Assembly: GCA_036508635.1 (NCBI GenBank)
Contig: DATCGY010000034.1
Span: 1-15,749, forward strand
DNA length: 15,749 bases
From: FEN-727 sp036508635
GTDB taxonomy: Bacteria; Actinomycetota; Geothermincolia; Fen-727; Anoxymicrobiaceae
Reading direction: 5' to 3'
The notes below the pieces were generated by a model. It ran no database searches, had not been told where the DNA came from, and saw only the letters and a list, made by a program, of their open reading frames with translations. How positions within the stretch are numbered: the first letter of the stretch is position 1; each line of letters starts with the position of its first letter. A program made the translations under genes and the position numbers. Below, piece after piece: positions 7,481 through 13,434 of this stretch.

Positions 7481-7861
7481 TTACAGGAGGTCCTCGGCCA
7501 CGTCTATGAGGCTCAAGTCCGCTGCATAAGCCCTACCGGTGTCTTCCCGGGGTTCGAAGCTCGGCTGTCGGTATGAGGCCTCGATGTGAGCTCCACAGTG
7601 CAGGCATGATGCAACCGTGGCAGGTGTGTCCTTGCCGCACGAGAAGCACCTGGTCTGTTCCACAACGGAGGTGTCGCAGGGCGCCTCCGTCTTGACCCTC
7701 CTGAAGTGGATCTCTTTGTCCAGGATACCGAGAGGTATGTCTTTCTTGAGGAATTCGGGGACGGTTAGCTCTTTTTTCAGGAATTCCACCGATATTTCCC
7801 GGCGGAGAAGTTCTCCGATTGGCTGATGGAGGATGCTCTCTTTTTCTTCCAAAGTCCTCAC
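7481..7861 (-). CDS. Small repeat-plus-zinc-ribbon protein, unknown function
   Basis: The product has 126 residues if GTG at 7861 is the start; TTG at 7852 is an alternative, and the ribosome binding site is unclear in both cases. Residues 16-53 form about four short repeats: GELLRREIS, VEFLKKELTV, PEFLKKDIPL, GILDKEIHF. A zinc ribbon follows: C72FSC75GKD...SC86LHC89G. An acidic tail ends the protein. The layout of a repeated hydrophobic-[RK][RK]-[ED]-[LI] unit then a Cys cluster matches the plus-strand protein at 3448-3714. No membrane segment is seen, and I do not recognise a named family. The repeats could be docking motifs or a coiled surface. A 26-codon Cys-containing micro-ORF ends two bases before the GTG, so translation may be coupled. 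Confidence 0.6.
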   Translation of the reverse strand: MRTLEEKESILHQPIGELLRREISVEFLKKELTVPEFLKKDIPLGILDKEIHFRRVKTEAPCDTSVVEQTRCFSCGKDTPATVASCLHCGAHIEASYRQPSFEPREDTGRAYAADLSLIDVAEDLL

Positions 7862-7863
7862 CT

Positions 7864-7944
7864 TCAGCGGGCAATGCTCTCGCCCATCGCCTTTGTCTGC
7901 ACCTTACAGTGAAGGCATAGCTCACCCAGCCATGAACAAGACAT
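7864..7944 (-). CDS. Micro-ORF (26 codons) with CxxC motif upstream of the zinc-ribbon gene
   Basis: ATG at 7944 opens a frame ending in TGA at 7866-7864, two bases before the GTG of the next gene. The peptide contains Cys3, Trp5 and then ELC10LHC13K. CLHC also occurs in the zinc ribbon of the downstream protein (SCLHCG), so this may be a small metal-binding peptide, a coupled leader, or a remnant of a duplicated ribbon. No clear ribosome binding site precedes it. Existence as a translated gene is uncertain. Confidence 0.35.
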   Translation of the reverse strand: MSCSWLGELCLHCKVQTKAMGESIAR

Positions 7945-8107
7945 GCTCAATTTGGGTTATCGTCAATCAGGGTGATTATCTTGAGCCCCTCCGGGTTGGC
8001 GCCCCTTCACCCGTTTACCGCCCCCTTCAGCCGGGATTCTCAGGCCCTGCGTGATCGTGCTTATCGGGAGTCAGTTTGGGTTTTGCTGGCAGTAATAATT
8101 GGTAATT

Positions 8108-8120
8108 GGGGTCAAGTCTT
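8108..8120 (+). repeat. Half-copy of the GGGGTCAG-type element end
   Basis: GGGGTCAAGTCTT differs by one base from GGGGTCAGGTCTT in the adjacent full inverted repeat, 56 bases away in the same orientation as its left arm. Confidence 0.5.
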
Positions 8121-8162
8121 GGGATGTGGGGTGCTCTTCATTTCTTCTTTGAGAAGACGGAA

Positions 8163-8244
8163 TGGGGGTCAGGTCTTTTATTGTTTGTTGCTACGCTTAT
8201 CTTGAGCAGAGGATAATAACAAACAATAAAAGACCTGACCCCCA
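8163..8244. mobile_element. Large perfect inverted repeat, probable non-autonomous REP/Y1-transposase-type element
   Basis: Arms 8163-8189 and 8218-8244 are perfect complements over 27 bases with a 28-base loop. The outer sequence GGGGTCAGGTCTTTTATT is the kind I associate with palindromic elements mobilised by Y1 (IS200-like/RAYT) transposases. No transposase gene is in the window, so mobilisation in trans is inferred. It starts 17 bases beyond the stop codon of the winged-helix gene, so it could also end or protect that transcript. Confidence 0.65.
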
Positions 8245-8260
8245 GCCAGGAGTTCTCTCG

Positions 8261-9301
8261 CTATAGCGTGTAGGTATCTCTTAACTCGTGCAGTACGCGC
8301 TTCATGTAATCGAGGAGTTTGTCTTTATGCTCGATTCCGCTCTGTCGCTTGATGTCTGGCATGGCGAGTTGCGAAAGTGGCTCTCCCGAGTTTCGCAGTA
8401 GGGGAACGATTTTCACGGTCAGGTTGCGCATCCGTTCCGCTGAAAGGAAATCGTCTTGATGGCTCTCAACGTTCATGATGCAGTCGGAGATCAACAGATA
8501 GTAGGCAAAGTAGATGTCGCCCCAAACGAAAAACACCGGTAGCTCCACAGGGAGGCCCAGGGTCTTCGCCATGTCATCACGTTCGACCCAGTAATAACCG
8601 TTCCGTGCTTTAGAGTACTTGTGTACGGTGCCCGCCGCGCACATCTCCTCCAAAGCCTCGTAGACTCCTTTCTGGTTGTACTTGAGCCTGACGGCGATCT
8701 CGTTTGAGCTGCCCCCCCCGGCGGTGAGCAGATATGTCATTACGTCTGCTCGAGTGCCTGTACCATAGAATTCTCTGAGCTTAACCATCAGATTCGCAGG
8801 ATTGCCTGTGTTCGGCGTTCCTGAATGTTCTCGTATCCTCGGAGCTCCCCTCAACAGGTTCCATTTCAGAAATATTGGGTCAACGCCCTTCTCTTCCGAG
8901 TGGCGTCCTTTCTCAGAGTAAAACAAGTCCTCTCTTTGAACTTCTCCCAGGTGTTGTTTCGCTTCTTCCCTTACCCCGGGAAAGAGGTTCTTACCTGCTG
9001 CGTCGGCGACATAATCCAAGGCAGCGCCCAGGACTCTTTGCGTGTCTGCACCAAACGTACGGGCAATCCTCTTGAGTCTCCATGGCTTGATCCTCTCGTT
9101 GTTCTCCAACAACCAATCCATCGCCTCATCGAAGAGGCGTGCATCGTTTCTTCCAAAACCGCATGTGGCAACAAAGAGTGCCTCTGGATCGACGACCGAC
9201 TTTCGCGCCGGCTCTACAGTCAGGTTGGCACCCAGAGCTGCCCACTGGCTCCACATTATTTCCTTGACAGGTTCAAGCAAATCGCTTGGCCAGTTCTCCA
9301 T
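8261..9301 (-). CDS. Winged-helix-domain protein paired with a nucleotidyltransferase, candidate antitoxin/regulator
   Basis: The product has 346 residues from ATG at 9301, which follows GGAGAAG by 7 bases. An upstream ATG at 9367 would give 368 residues but overlap the preceding gene by 95 bases rather than 29. Residues about 181-245 look like a winged helix: TRADVMTYLL, then SSNEIAVRLKYNQKGVYEALEEMCAAGTVHKY, then a basic wing NGYYWVERDD. The N-terminal 170 residues are helical with no motif I recognise (ARLFDEAMDWLLENN), and the C-terminal 100 residues are likewise unassigned. The start overlaps the end of the nucleotidyltransferase gene, so the two are translationally coupled. By analogy with AbiEi, which is a winged-helix antitoxin that represses its own promoter, this may neutralise the partner and bind the palindrome at 9867-9889. 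That is inference. Confidence 0.6.
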   Translation of the reverse strand: MENWPSDLLEPVKEIMWSQWAALGANLTVEPARKSVVDPEALFVATCGFGRNDARLFDEAMDWLLENNERIKPWRLKRIARTFGADTQRVLGAALDYVADAAGKNLFPGVREEAKQHLGEVQREDLFYSEKGRHSEEKGVDPIFLKWNLLRGAPRIREHSGTPNTGNPANLMVKLREFYGTGTRADVMTYLLTAGGGSSNEIAVRLKYNQKGVYEALEEMCAAGTVHKYSKARNGYYWVERDDMAKTLGLPVELPVFFVWGDIYFAYYLLISDCIMNVESHQDDFLSAERMRNLTVKIVPLLRNSGEPLSQLAMPDIKRQSGIEHKDKLLDYMKRVLHELRDTYTL

Positions 9302-9851
9302 GACCGATCTTCTCCAATACCTCCAGCAAGGATTCCTTCGGATATCCCTGTTCAAGACACCAATCAAATCCGACTGACACTTCTTCCTGGGTCGTATTCA
9401 TTGCGCTGAGGTCTTCGATGTCTATACCGCCTCGAGCAACGGCTGCCTTCATTTTCAGAAGGATCATGTCGTATCTGGAAATGAGCCGCACTGTTAGCTT
9501 GCTCCCGTAATCTCTTGTGATCGCTCTCTCGAGTATCCCGTCCGGCAAACCATCGTCGAGCAAGGTCTTTGATTGAAAGCTTAGCCAGTGTTTCTGAATA
9601 TTGTGCACGCTTCCGACTCGTTCGATAGCACGTCGGAAGGCTGGGCTGGGGTAAGGCTTGCTTAGCACCAGTTCGCCGTTGACCGTTGAAATAAAGGCAG
9701 CTCCGTCTATGTCTCGGGTTCTTCTGCTGATAACGCCCTGGAGGATCATGGCCATGCTTCCACATATAAGTATGTCGACATGCTCAGCTTCTTCCGTCTC
9801 AAGTGCCGATCCCAGACCTCGAAGCAATGTTTCAGCCATACTTAAGTCCAT
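9273..9851 (-). CDS. Nucleotidyltransferase-fold protein (DUF6036/AbiEii-like), candidate toxin
   Basis: The product has 192 residues. ATG at 9851 lies 7 bases after AGGGG. The sequence ILICGSMAMILQGV followed by SRRTRDID (43-49) is the pol-beta-type nucleotidyltransferase signature hG[GS]...DxD, with Asp47 and Asp49 as metal ligands. The first Gly of the usual GG is Cys30. The second half has the typical SRYDMILLKMKAAVARG then DIEDL (124-148), in which a Lys, an Arg and Asp residues complete the fold in DUF6036/AbiEii-type proteins. Such proteins are known as toxins of type IV-like toxin-antitoxin and phage-defence pairs that modify tRNA or other RNA (AbiEii, MenT). It is the first gene of a two-gene operon with the winged-helix gene. 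In AbiE the order is the reverse. Toxicity and target are unknown. Confidence 0.7.
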   Translation of the reverse strand: MDLSMAETLLRGLGSALETEEAEHVDILICGSMAMILQGVISRRTRDIDGAAFISTVNGELVLSKPYPSPAFRRAIERVGSVHNIQKHWLSFQSKTLLDDGLPDGILERAITRDYGSKLTVRLISRYDMILLKMKAAVARGGIDIEDLSAMNTTQEEVSVGFDWCLEQGYPKESLLEVLEKIGHGELAKRFA

Positions 9852-9866
9852 TCCAAAACCCCTAAG

Positions 9867-9889
9867 ACTTAGTACTAATAATACTAAGT
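9867..9889. promoter_or_regulatory. Palindromic operator candidate over the nucleotidyltransferase promoter
   Basis: Perfect 8-bp arms ACTTAGTA (9867-9874) and TACTAAGT (9882-9889) are separated by 7 bases. The right arm overlaps the -10 element and the left arm falls at and just past the predicted transcription start. A dimeric winged-helix protein bound here would block transcription, which fits autoregulation by the second gene. Confidence 0.55.
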
Positions 9890-9914
9890 ATAAGTATTAA
9901 TAAAGTGATGTCAA
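9887..9914 (-). promoter_or_regulatory. Near-consensus sigma70 promoter of the nucleotidyltransferase/winged-helix pair
   Basis: On the minus strand TTGACA (9914-9909) and TATACT (9892-9887) are 16 bases apart, giving a leader of about 30 bases. It is the best promoter match seen in the window, in a very AT-rich stretch. Confidence 0.75.
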
Positions 9915-9970
9915 GCAAAGATAACGCTGCGTCGAGTCTATCTCCCAAAAACGGGGAAAACAGATAACAC

Positions 9971-11494
9971 CTATTTCTCGAGGTAGAGGTTGCGGAGGCG
10001 GCGCTTGTTTATCTTGCCGACCGATGTGCGGGGGAGGGCTTCGAGCAATATTATCTCACGCGGCCGTTTGAACGAGGACAGGCGTTCTCCGCAGAACCCC
10101 ATGAGCTCGGAGGCCGCCCCCGGCAAACCAGGTTTCAGGCAAACGAACGCGACTATGTCCTCGCCGTAGATCTCGTCAGCGACGCCGATAACCGCGGCAT
10201 CGAGCACGGTGTGGTGCTCGCGGATAACGCCTTCGATGTGGGCGGGCATGATATTCTCTCCGCCCTTGATGATGATGTCTTTCTTGCGGTCGGTCACGTA
10301 GAGGAAGCCATCGTCATCAAGGTGGCCGATATCCCCGGTGTGCAGCCACCCTCCCCTGAGGGCCTCGGCGGTCTCCCCGGGAAGGTTGAGGTAGCCTTTC
10401 ATCACGTGTGGACCCCGCATCACCACCTCGCCTGTCTCACCCGTCGGAAGCGGGTTGTCGTCGTCGTCGAATATCGCGAGCTCCAGCCCGGGGTACCCCC
10501 GGCCAACGGAGCCTGCCCTATACGTGTCGCCGGGACGCGTGGCGGCGCCCATCCCGGTCGCTTCAGTCAGCCCGTAGAACTCACGCATGTTGCAATCGAA
10601 CTTGCTCGTGAACGCCTCTCGCAGCTCTTTCGGAAGTGGAGCAGACGCCGAGACGCAATCGTCCAGGGAGCTCAAGTCATAATCGTCCGCGCGCGGATGA
10701 TGGAGCAGCAGGGCGAACATCGCCGGGACCGCCGGAAAGATGTTGACGCTGTATTCCTCGATGAGGCGGAAGCACTCCTCGGGATCGAACCAGCGTATCA
10801 TCACGCCCTTGCCCTCCGTGAACTCCGTGGTGGCGCCGGTATGCATCACCACGACCCCGTAGATGTGCGCCAGCGGAAGGCAGAGGAACATGTTGCGGGG
10901 CTCCGTCAGCTCGTTGACCTCGTGAGAGCTCATGGCGGCCGCAAGGAGGTTGCCGTGGGTCAGGACTACGCCTTTGGGGCGGCCGGTGGTGCCCGAAGTG
11001 TACATCACCATGGCGGTATCGTCCTGTTCTTTTTCCGCGATGGGCATCATGGGGGAGGCCTGCTCGAGCAGGTCCTCGTACTCGATTACGCGCGAGGTGT
11101 CCCGGGCGCCGACCACTATCACGCGCCTGACCGATTCGATTCCCGCGGAGGCCTCGAGGATCTTCTCCTCCTGCGTGTAGTCGGTTATGACCGCGACGGC
11201 GCCGGAGTCTTCGAGGATGAACCTGCACTCCTCGGCGGTGAGGACGAAGAGGATCGGAAGGAGGACGGCCCCGGTGCGAAAGATCGCTCCGAACGACTCG
11301 AGCACCTGAGGGCAGTTGGACATCGTCACCGCGACTATCTCGCCTGGTTTGATGCCGAGGCCGCGGAGCGCATTGCCCAGCTTGTTCGTTCGCTCGCGGA
11401 GCTCTTTGTTGCTGATGCCCCTGCCTTCGAACTGCAGCATCACGCGCTCGCCGATCTTCTGGAACTTCTCCTCGAACAACTGCGAAACGTTCAT
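9971..11494 (-). CDS. AMP-forming acyl-CoA ligase (long-chain fatty-acid-CoA ligase-like)
   Basis: The product has 507 residues. ATG at 11494 is the only ATG after an in-frame TAG upstream; no good ribosome binding site is seen. Motifs: MYTSGTTGRPKGVVLTHGN at 164-182, FYGLTEATGMG at 306-316, GGWLHTGDIGHLDDDGFLYV at 381-400, TDRKKDIIIKGGENI at 401-415 and PRTSVGKINKRRLR at 488-501 with catalytic Lys494. All core motifs are canonical, so the enzyme should form acyl-AMP and acyl-CoA; the acid is not readable. It is distinct from the ligase at 5674-7275, which has an altered C-terminal motif. It is divergent from the methyltransferase gene at 11655, and the 160-base spacer should hold both promoters. 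Confidence 0.92.
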   Translation of the reverse strand: MNVSQLFEEKFQKIGERVMLQFEGRGISNKELRERTNKLGNALRGLGIKPGEIVAVTMSNCPQVLESFGAIFRTGAVLLPILFVLTAEECRFILEDSGAVAVITDYTQEEKILEASAGIESVRRVIVVGARDTSRVIEYEDLLEQASPMMPIAEKEQDDTAMVMYTSGTTGRPKGVVLTHGNLLAAAMSSHEVNELTEPRNMFLCLPLAHIYGVVVMHTGATTEFTEGKGVMIRWFDPEECFRLIEEYSVNIFPAVPAMFALLLHHPRADDYDLSSLDDCVSASAPLPKELREAFTSKFDCNMREFYGLTEATGMGAATRPGDTYRAGSVGRGYPGLELAIFDDDDNPLPTGETGEVVMRGPHVMKGYLNLPGETAEALRGGWLHTGDIGHLDDDGFLYVTDRKKDIIIKGGENIMPAHIEGVIREHHTVLDAAVIGVADEIYGEDIVAFVCLKPGLPGAASELMGFCGERLSSFKRPREIILLEALPRTSVGKINKRRLRNLYLEK

Positions 11495-11654
11495 CTTGGC
11501 GAAACCCCGTGCTTCCTTCAGGGACAGAGCTTGTATCGACTAATTCTACCACCGTCTTCAAACCGGCCTTTCGACGCGGGAACCACTGGCGGGTCGCGGG
11601 ACAATCGTGTTAACGTCGGGTGGCATGCCCAACCATTGATGAAGGAGTGTGCAT

Positions 11655-12575
11655 ATGAGACGCGGAAGGGCGAGCTGGACTGCACAGGGGGTCGCTTTCT
11701 TCAGGGCCCTCGAGTCGAAGCTGCCGGAAGACGAGCGCGCCTGTTTCGATCCTCTTGCAAAGGATTTTCTGGGTTTCTGGCTCAGGATGGTATGCAGGAG
11801 CCGCCTCAGAACCAGGGTAGCTCGAGTCTATGTCGCCAACATGAGGTCCGGCCGTTCGGCGCCGTTCATCGCGTCCCGCACGGGTTTCATCGACGACTGG
11901 CTGAAGCGCTGTATCGATGAGGGTTTCGACCAGATGGTCATCCTGGGCGCGGGCTACGATTCGAGGGCGTACCGATTTGCCGACCTCGCCGGGTGGACCA
12001 GGGTCTTCGAGGTCGACCATCCCGCGACTCAGAAGCGCAAGGCACGCACGGTGCGGCGGGTGCTTGGCTCGATGCCGGAGCACGTCACGTACGTCCCGGT
12101 GGACTTCGAGCACCGAAAGCTCGAGGAGGGACTCCTCGAGAGCGGCTATGACCCGGAAGCGAAGACGCTGTTCATCTGGGAAGGCGTAACGGTATACCTT
12201 ACGCCTGAAGCCGTTGACGAGACGCTGTCGTTCATGGCTCGCAATTCGGGCGAAGGGAGCTTCCTCGTTTTCGACTACGTCTATCAGGCGTATCTGGACG
12301 GACAGGTCGAAGGAGCTGCCGAGTGGCGGACGTATCTCGAGAAGCGGGGCGAACCGCCGGTGTTCGGCATCGAAGAGGGCGCCGCGGGAGATTTCCTCTC
12401 GAGGAGGGGGTTCCGCCTTGTGGAAGACGTACCGGATTGCGCACTGAAGCACGAATACCTGAGGGCGACCGACAGTGGAAAGAGAGTCTCACTTCGTGCT
12501 CCGGCGCACGGCGGGATATGTACGAGCGTGAACGCCGGCACGTTCAGGTCTGCTCCGCTGTCGGCGTCCGAATGA
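11655..12575 (+). CDS. SAM-dependent methyltransferase, TIGR00027/leucine carboxyl methyltransferase-like family
   Basis: The product has 306 residues. ATG at 11655 is chosen over the GTG six bases earlier because GAAGGAG (11641-11647) then lies 7 bases upstream. SAM-binding motif I is VILGAGYDSRAYRF (95-108). FEVDHPATQ (118-126) carries the acidic residue that binds the SAM ribose. VPVDFE (147-152) and LFIWEGVTVYLTPEAV (172-187) are hallmarks of the PF04072/TIGR00027 family, as is FLVFDYVY (203-210). Upstream FIASRTGFIDDWL (71-83) is also typical. These proteins are common in actinobacteria and thought to O-methylate carboxyl or hydroxyl groups of small molecules. No substrate is known here. 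The C-terminal tail after residue 272 looks family-atypical. The stop is 73 bases before a membrane-anchored protein gene that may be co-transcribed. Confidence 0.88.
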   Translation: MRRGRASWTAQGVAFFRALESKLPEDERACFDPLAKDFLGFWLRMVCRSRLRTRVARVYVANMRSGRSAPFIASRTGFIDDWLKRCIDEGFDQMVILGAGYDSRAYRFADLAGWTRVFEVDHPATQKRKARTVRRVLGSMPEHVTYVPVDFEHRKLEEGLLESGYDPEAKTLFIWEGVTVYLTPEAVDETLSFMARNSGEGSFLVFDYVYQAYLDGQVEGAAEWRTYLEKRGEPPVFGIEEGAAGDFLSRRGFRLVEDVPDCALKHEYLRATDSGKRVSLRAPAHGGICTSVNAGTFRSAPLSASE

Positions 12576-12648
12576 ACGGTGGTTCGAGAGCCGGCGTCTA
12601 AAGGCCGATAACTTACTTGAATCTGCGGGCAGTGAAACGAGAAGCGAA

Positions 12649-13281
12649 ATGCTAACCGAGAAGGAGAAAATAGTCGTAGGGGTTTCCCTGCTGGTCGTCC
12701 TTCTCATCGTCGTCGTCACGGGCGTCGTCCTGCTGGCAGGCAGGAAGGGGCCTTCTCTTGAAAGCAACTATCGCAGTGCGGTCTCCTCGCTGCCCGGACA
12801 GGGTTCCCAGGCCCTGACTCCCGATCAGCAGGCTGCATCATCCCAGCAATCCCGGCAGCAGGCATCCGATCAGGCAAGTGGTGCCGATTCGAACTCGCAA
12901 TCCGGCACCTCGACTCAGAACCCGAGCTCTCCGTCATCCAACAGTCCGATCGCCGGGCAATGGACGCTGGAGATGCAGGGGGCGAGCTCCCCTTTCCCCG
13001 CTCTTCCCGTGACTCTGAACCCGGATGGCACCATCACTATCACCGGAGCCGAATCGTCCTCCCTGAAGGTCAAGAGCAGCAGTTACAACTACAACACGGT
13101 GACCCGCGCGCTCAAGGCCGGCTTCACCAGTAACGTGAATGCCTCGATCGACACTTCAATTCTGATCATTTTTGACTTCAAGGGCACGATGGACGCCGGT
13201 CTCACTTCCTCGAGTGGGACCTTCACGGCGACCGTAAACGGGGCGACAGTCGACAAGGGCACTTTCAAGCTTCACCGCTGA
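12649..13281 (+). CDS. Membrane-anchored protein with Ser/Gln-rich stalk and beta-rich domain, unknown function
   Basis: The product has 210 residues. ATG at 12649 follows a weak GAGAAG site. Residues 8-30 (EKIVVGVSLLVVLLIVVVTG onward) form one membrane helix preceded by a short charged tail, so it is probably a type II anchor or uncleaved signal; there is no lipobox Cys. Residues 39-101 are low complexity, rich in Ser, Gln, Asn and Pro, and look like an extracellular stalk. Residues 102-210 start with IAGQWTLEM and continue in alternating short hydrophobic strands with GTITITG, SGTFTATVNG and KGTFKL, typical of a small lipocalin- or beta-sandwich-like domain. I do not recognise a family. Location outside the membrane is inferred. 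It lies after the methyltransferase gene and before a non-coding stretch. Confidence 0.7.
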   Translation: MLTEKEKIVVGVSLLVVLLIVVVTGVVLLAGRKGPSLESNYRSAVSSLPGQGSQALTPDQQAASSQQSRQQASDQASGADSNSQSGTSTQNPSSPSSNSPIAGQWTLEMQGASSPFPALPVTLNPDGTITITGAESSSLKVKSSSYNYNTVTRALKAGFTSNVNASIDTSILIIFDFKGTMDAGLTSSSGTFTATVNGATVDKGTFKLHR

Positions 13282-13346
13282 GGGACCCTGGCTTCAATCC
13301 GGGATGCCGACCGAACAGGACTCAACCGCGGAGGAGGGACGCCGGA

Positions 13347-13412
13347 GTGACCGACGAGCAAATCGATACGATGATGGTGGATAACCCCATGCGTTTGCTC
13401 GCGGGGAAGTGA
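13347..13412 (+). pseudogene. Short ORF resembling the C-terminus of a phosphotriesterase-type amidohydrolase
   Basis: GTG at 13347 to TGA at 13410-13412 encodes 21 residues, TDEQIDTMMVDNPMRLLAG in the core. This strongly resembles the last helix of phosphotriesterase/amidohydrolase proteins, where a D/E-NPRRLL motif is typical. In-frame sequence upstream (rich in Arg) does not look like the rest of such a protein, so this is most likely the leftover 3' end of a deleted gene. GGAGGAGGG at 13330-13338 sits 8 bases before the GTG, so a translated micro-ORF cannot be excluded. Confidence 0.4.
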
Positions 13413-13434
13413 TGCTTCTCCAGGGGAGAGGAGA

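Larger units (their letters stand above)
7945..8260. other. Intergenic region with mobile-element-like repeats
   Basis: No convincing gene is seen. It holds a diverged copy of the GGGTCTCTCAGGCCC repeat (8032-8048), a half GGGGTCAAGTCTT motif (8108-8120) and the full inverted repeat at 8163-8244. Base composition is visibly more AT-rich than the flanking ligase genes. Confidence 0.6.

Noticed and set aside
7862..7925. Cyclic-di-GMP-type riboswitch upstream of the zinc-ribbon gene
   Set aside because: A GGGC/GCCC stem is present but the conserved loops of known classes are absent, and the stretch is better read as the CLHC micro-ORF.
10211..11920. 569-codon open frame on the plus strand opposite the second acyl-CoA ligase gene
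   Set aside because: It lies antisense to a gene with all canonical ligase motifs, its product has no recognisable domain and odd His/Arg/Glu-rich composition, and such frames are common by-products of GC-rich codon use.
13395..13430. Terminator for the PII gene
   Set aside because: An imperfect GGGGAAG/CTTCTCC stem exists but no T tract follows on the minus strand.
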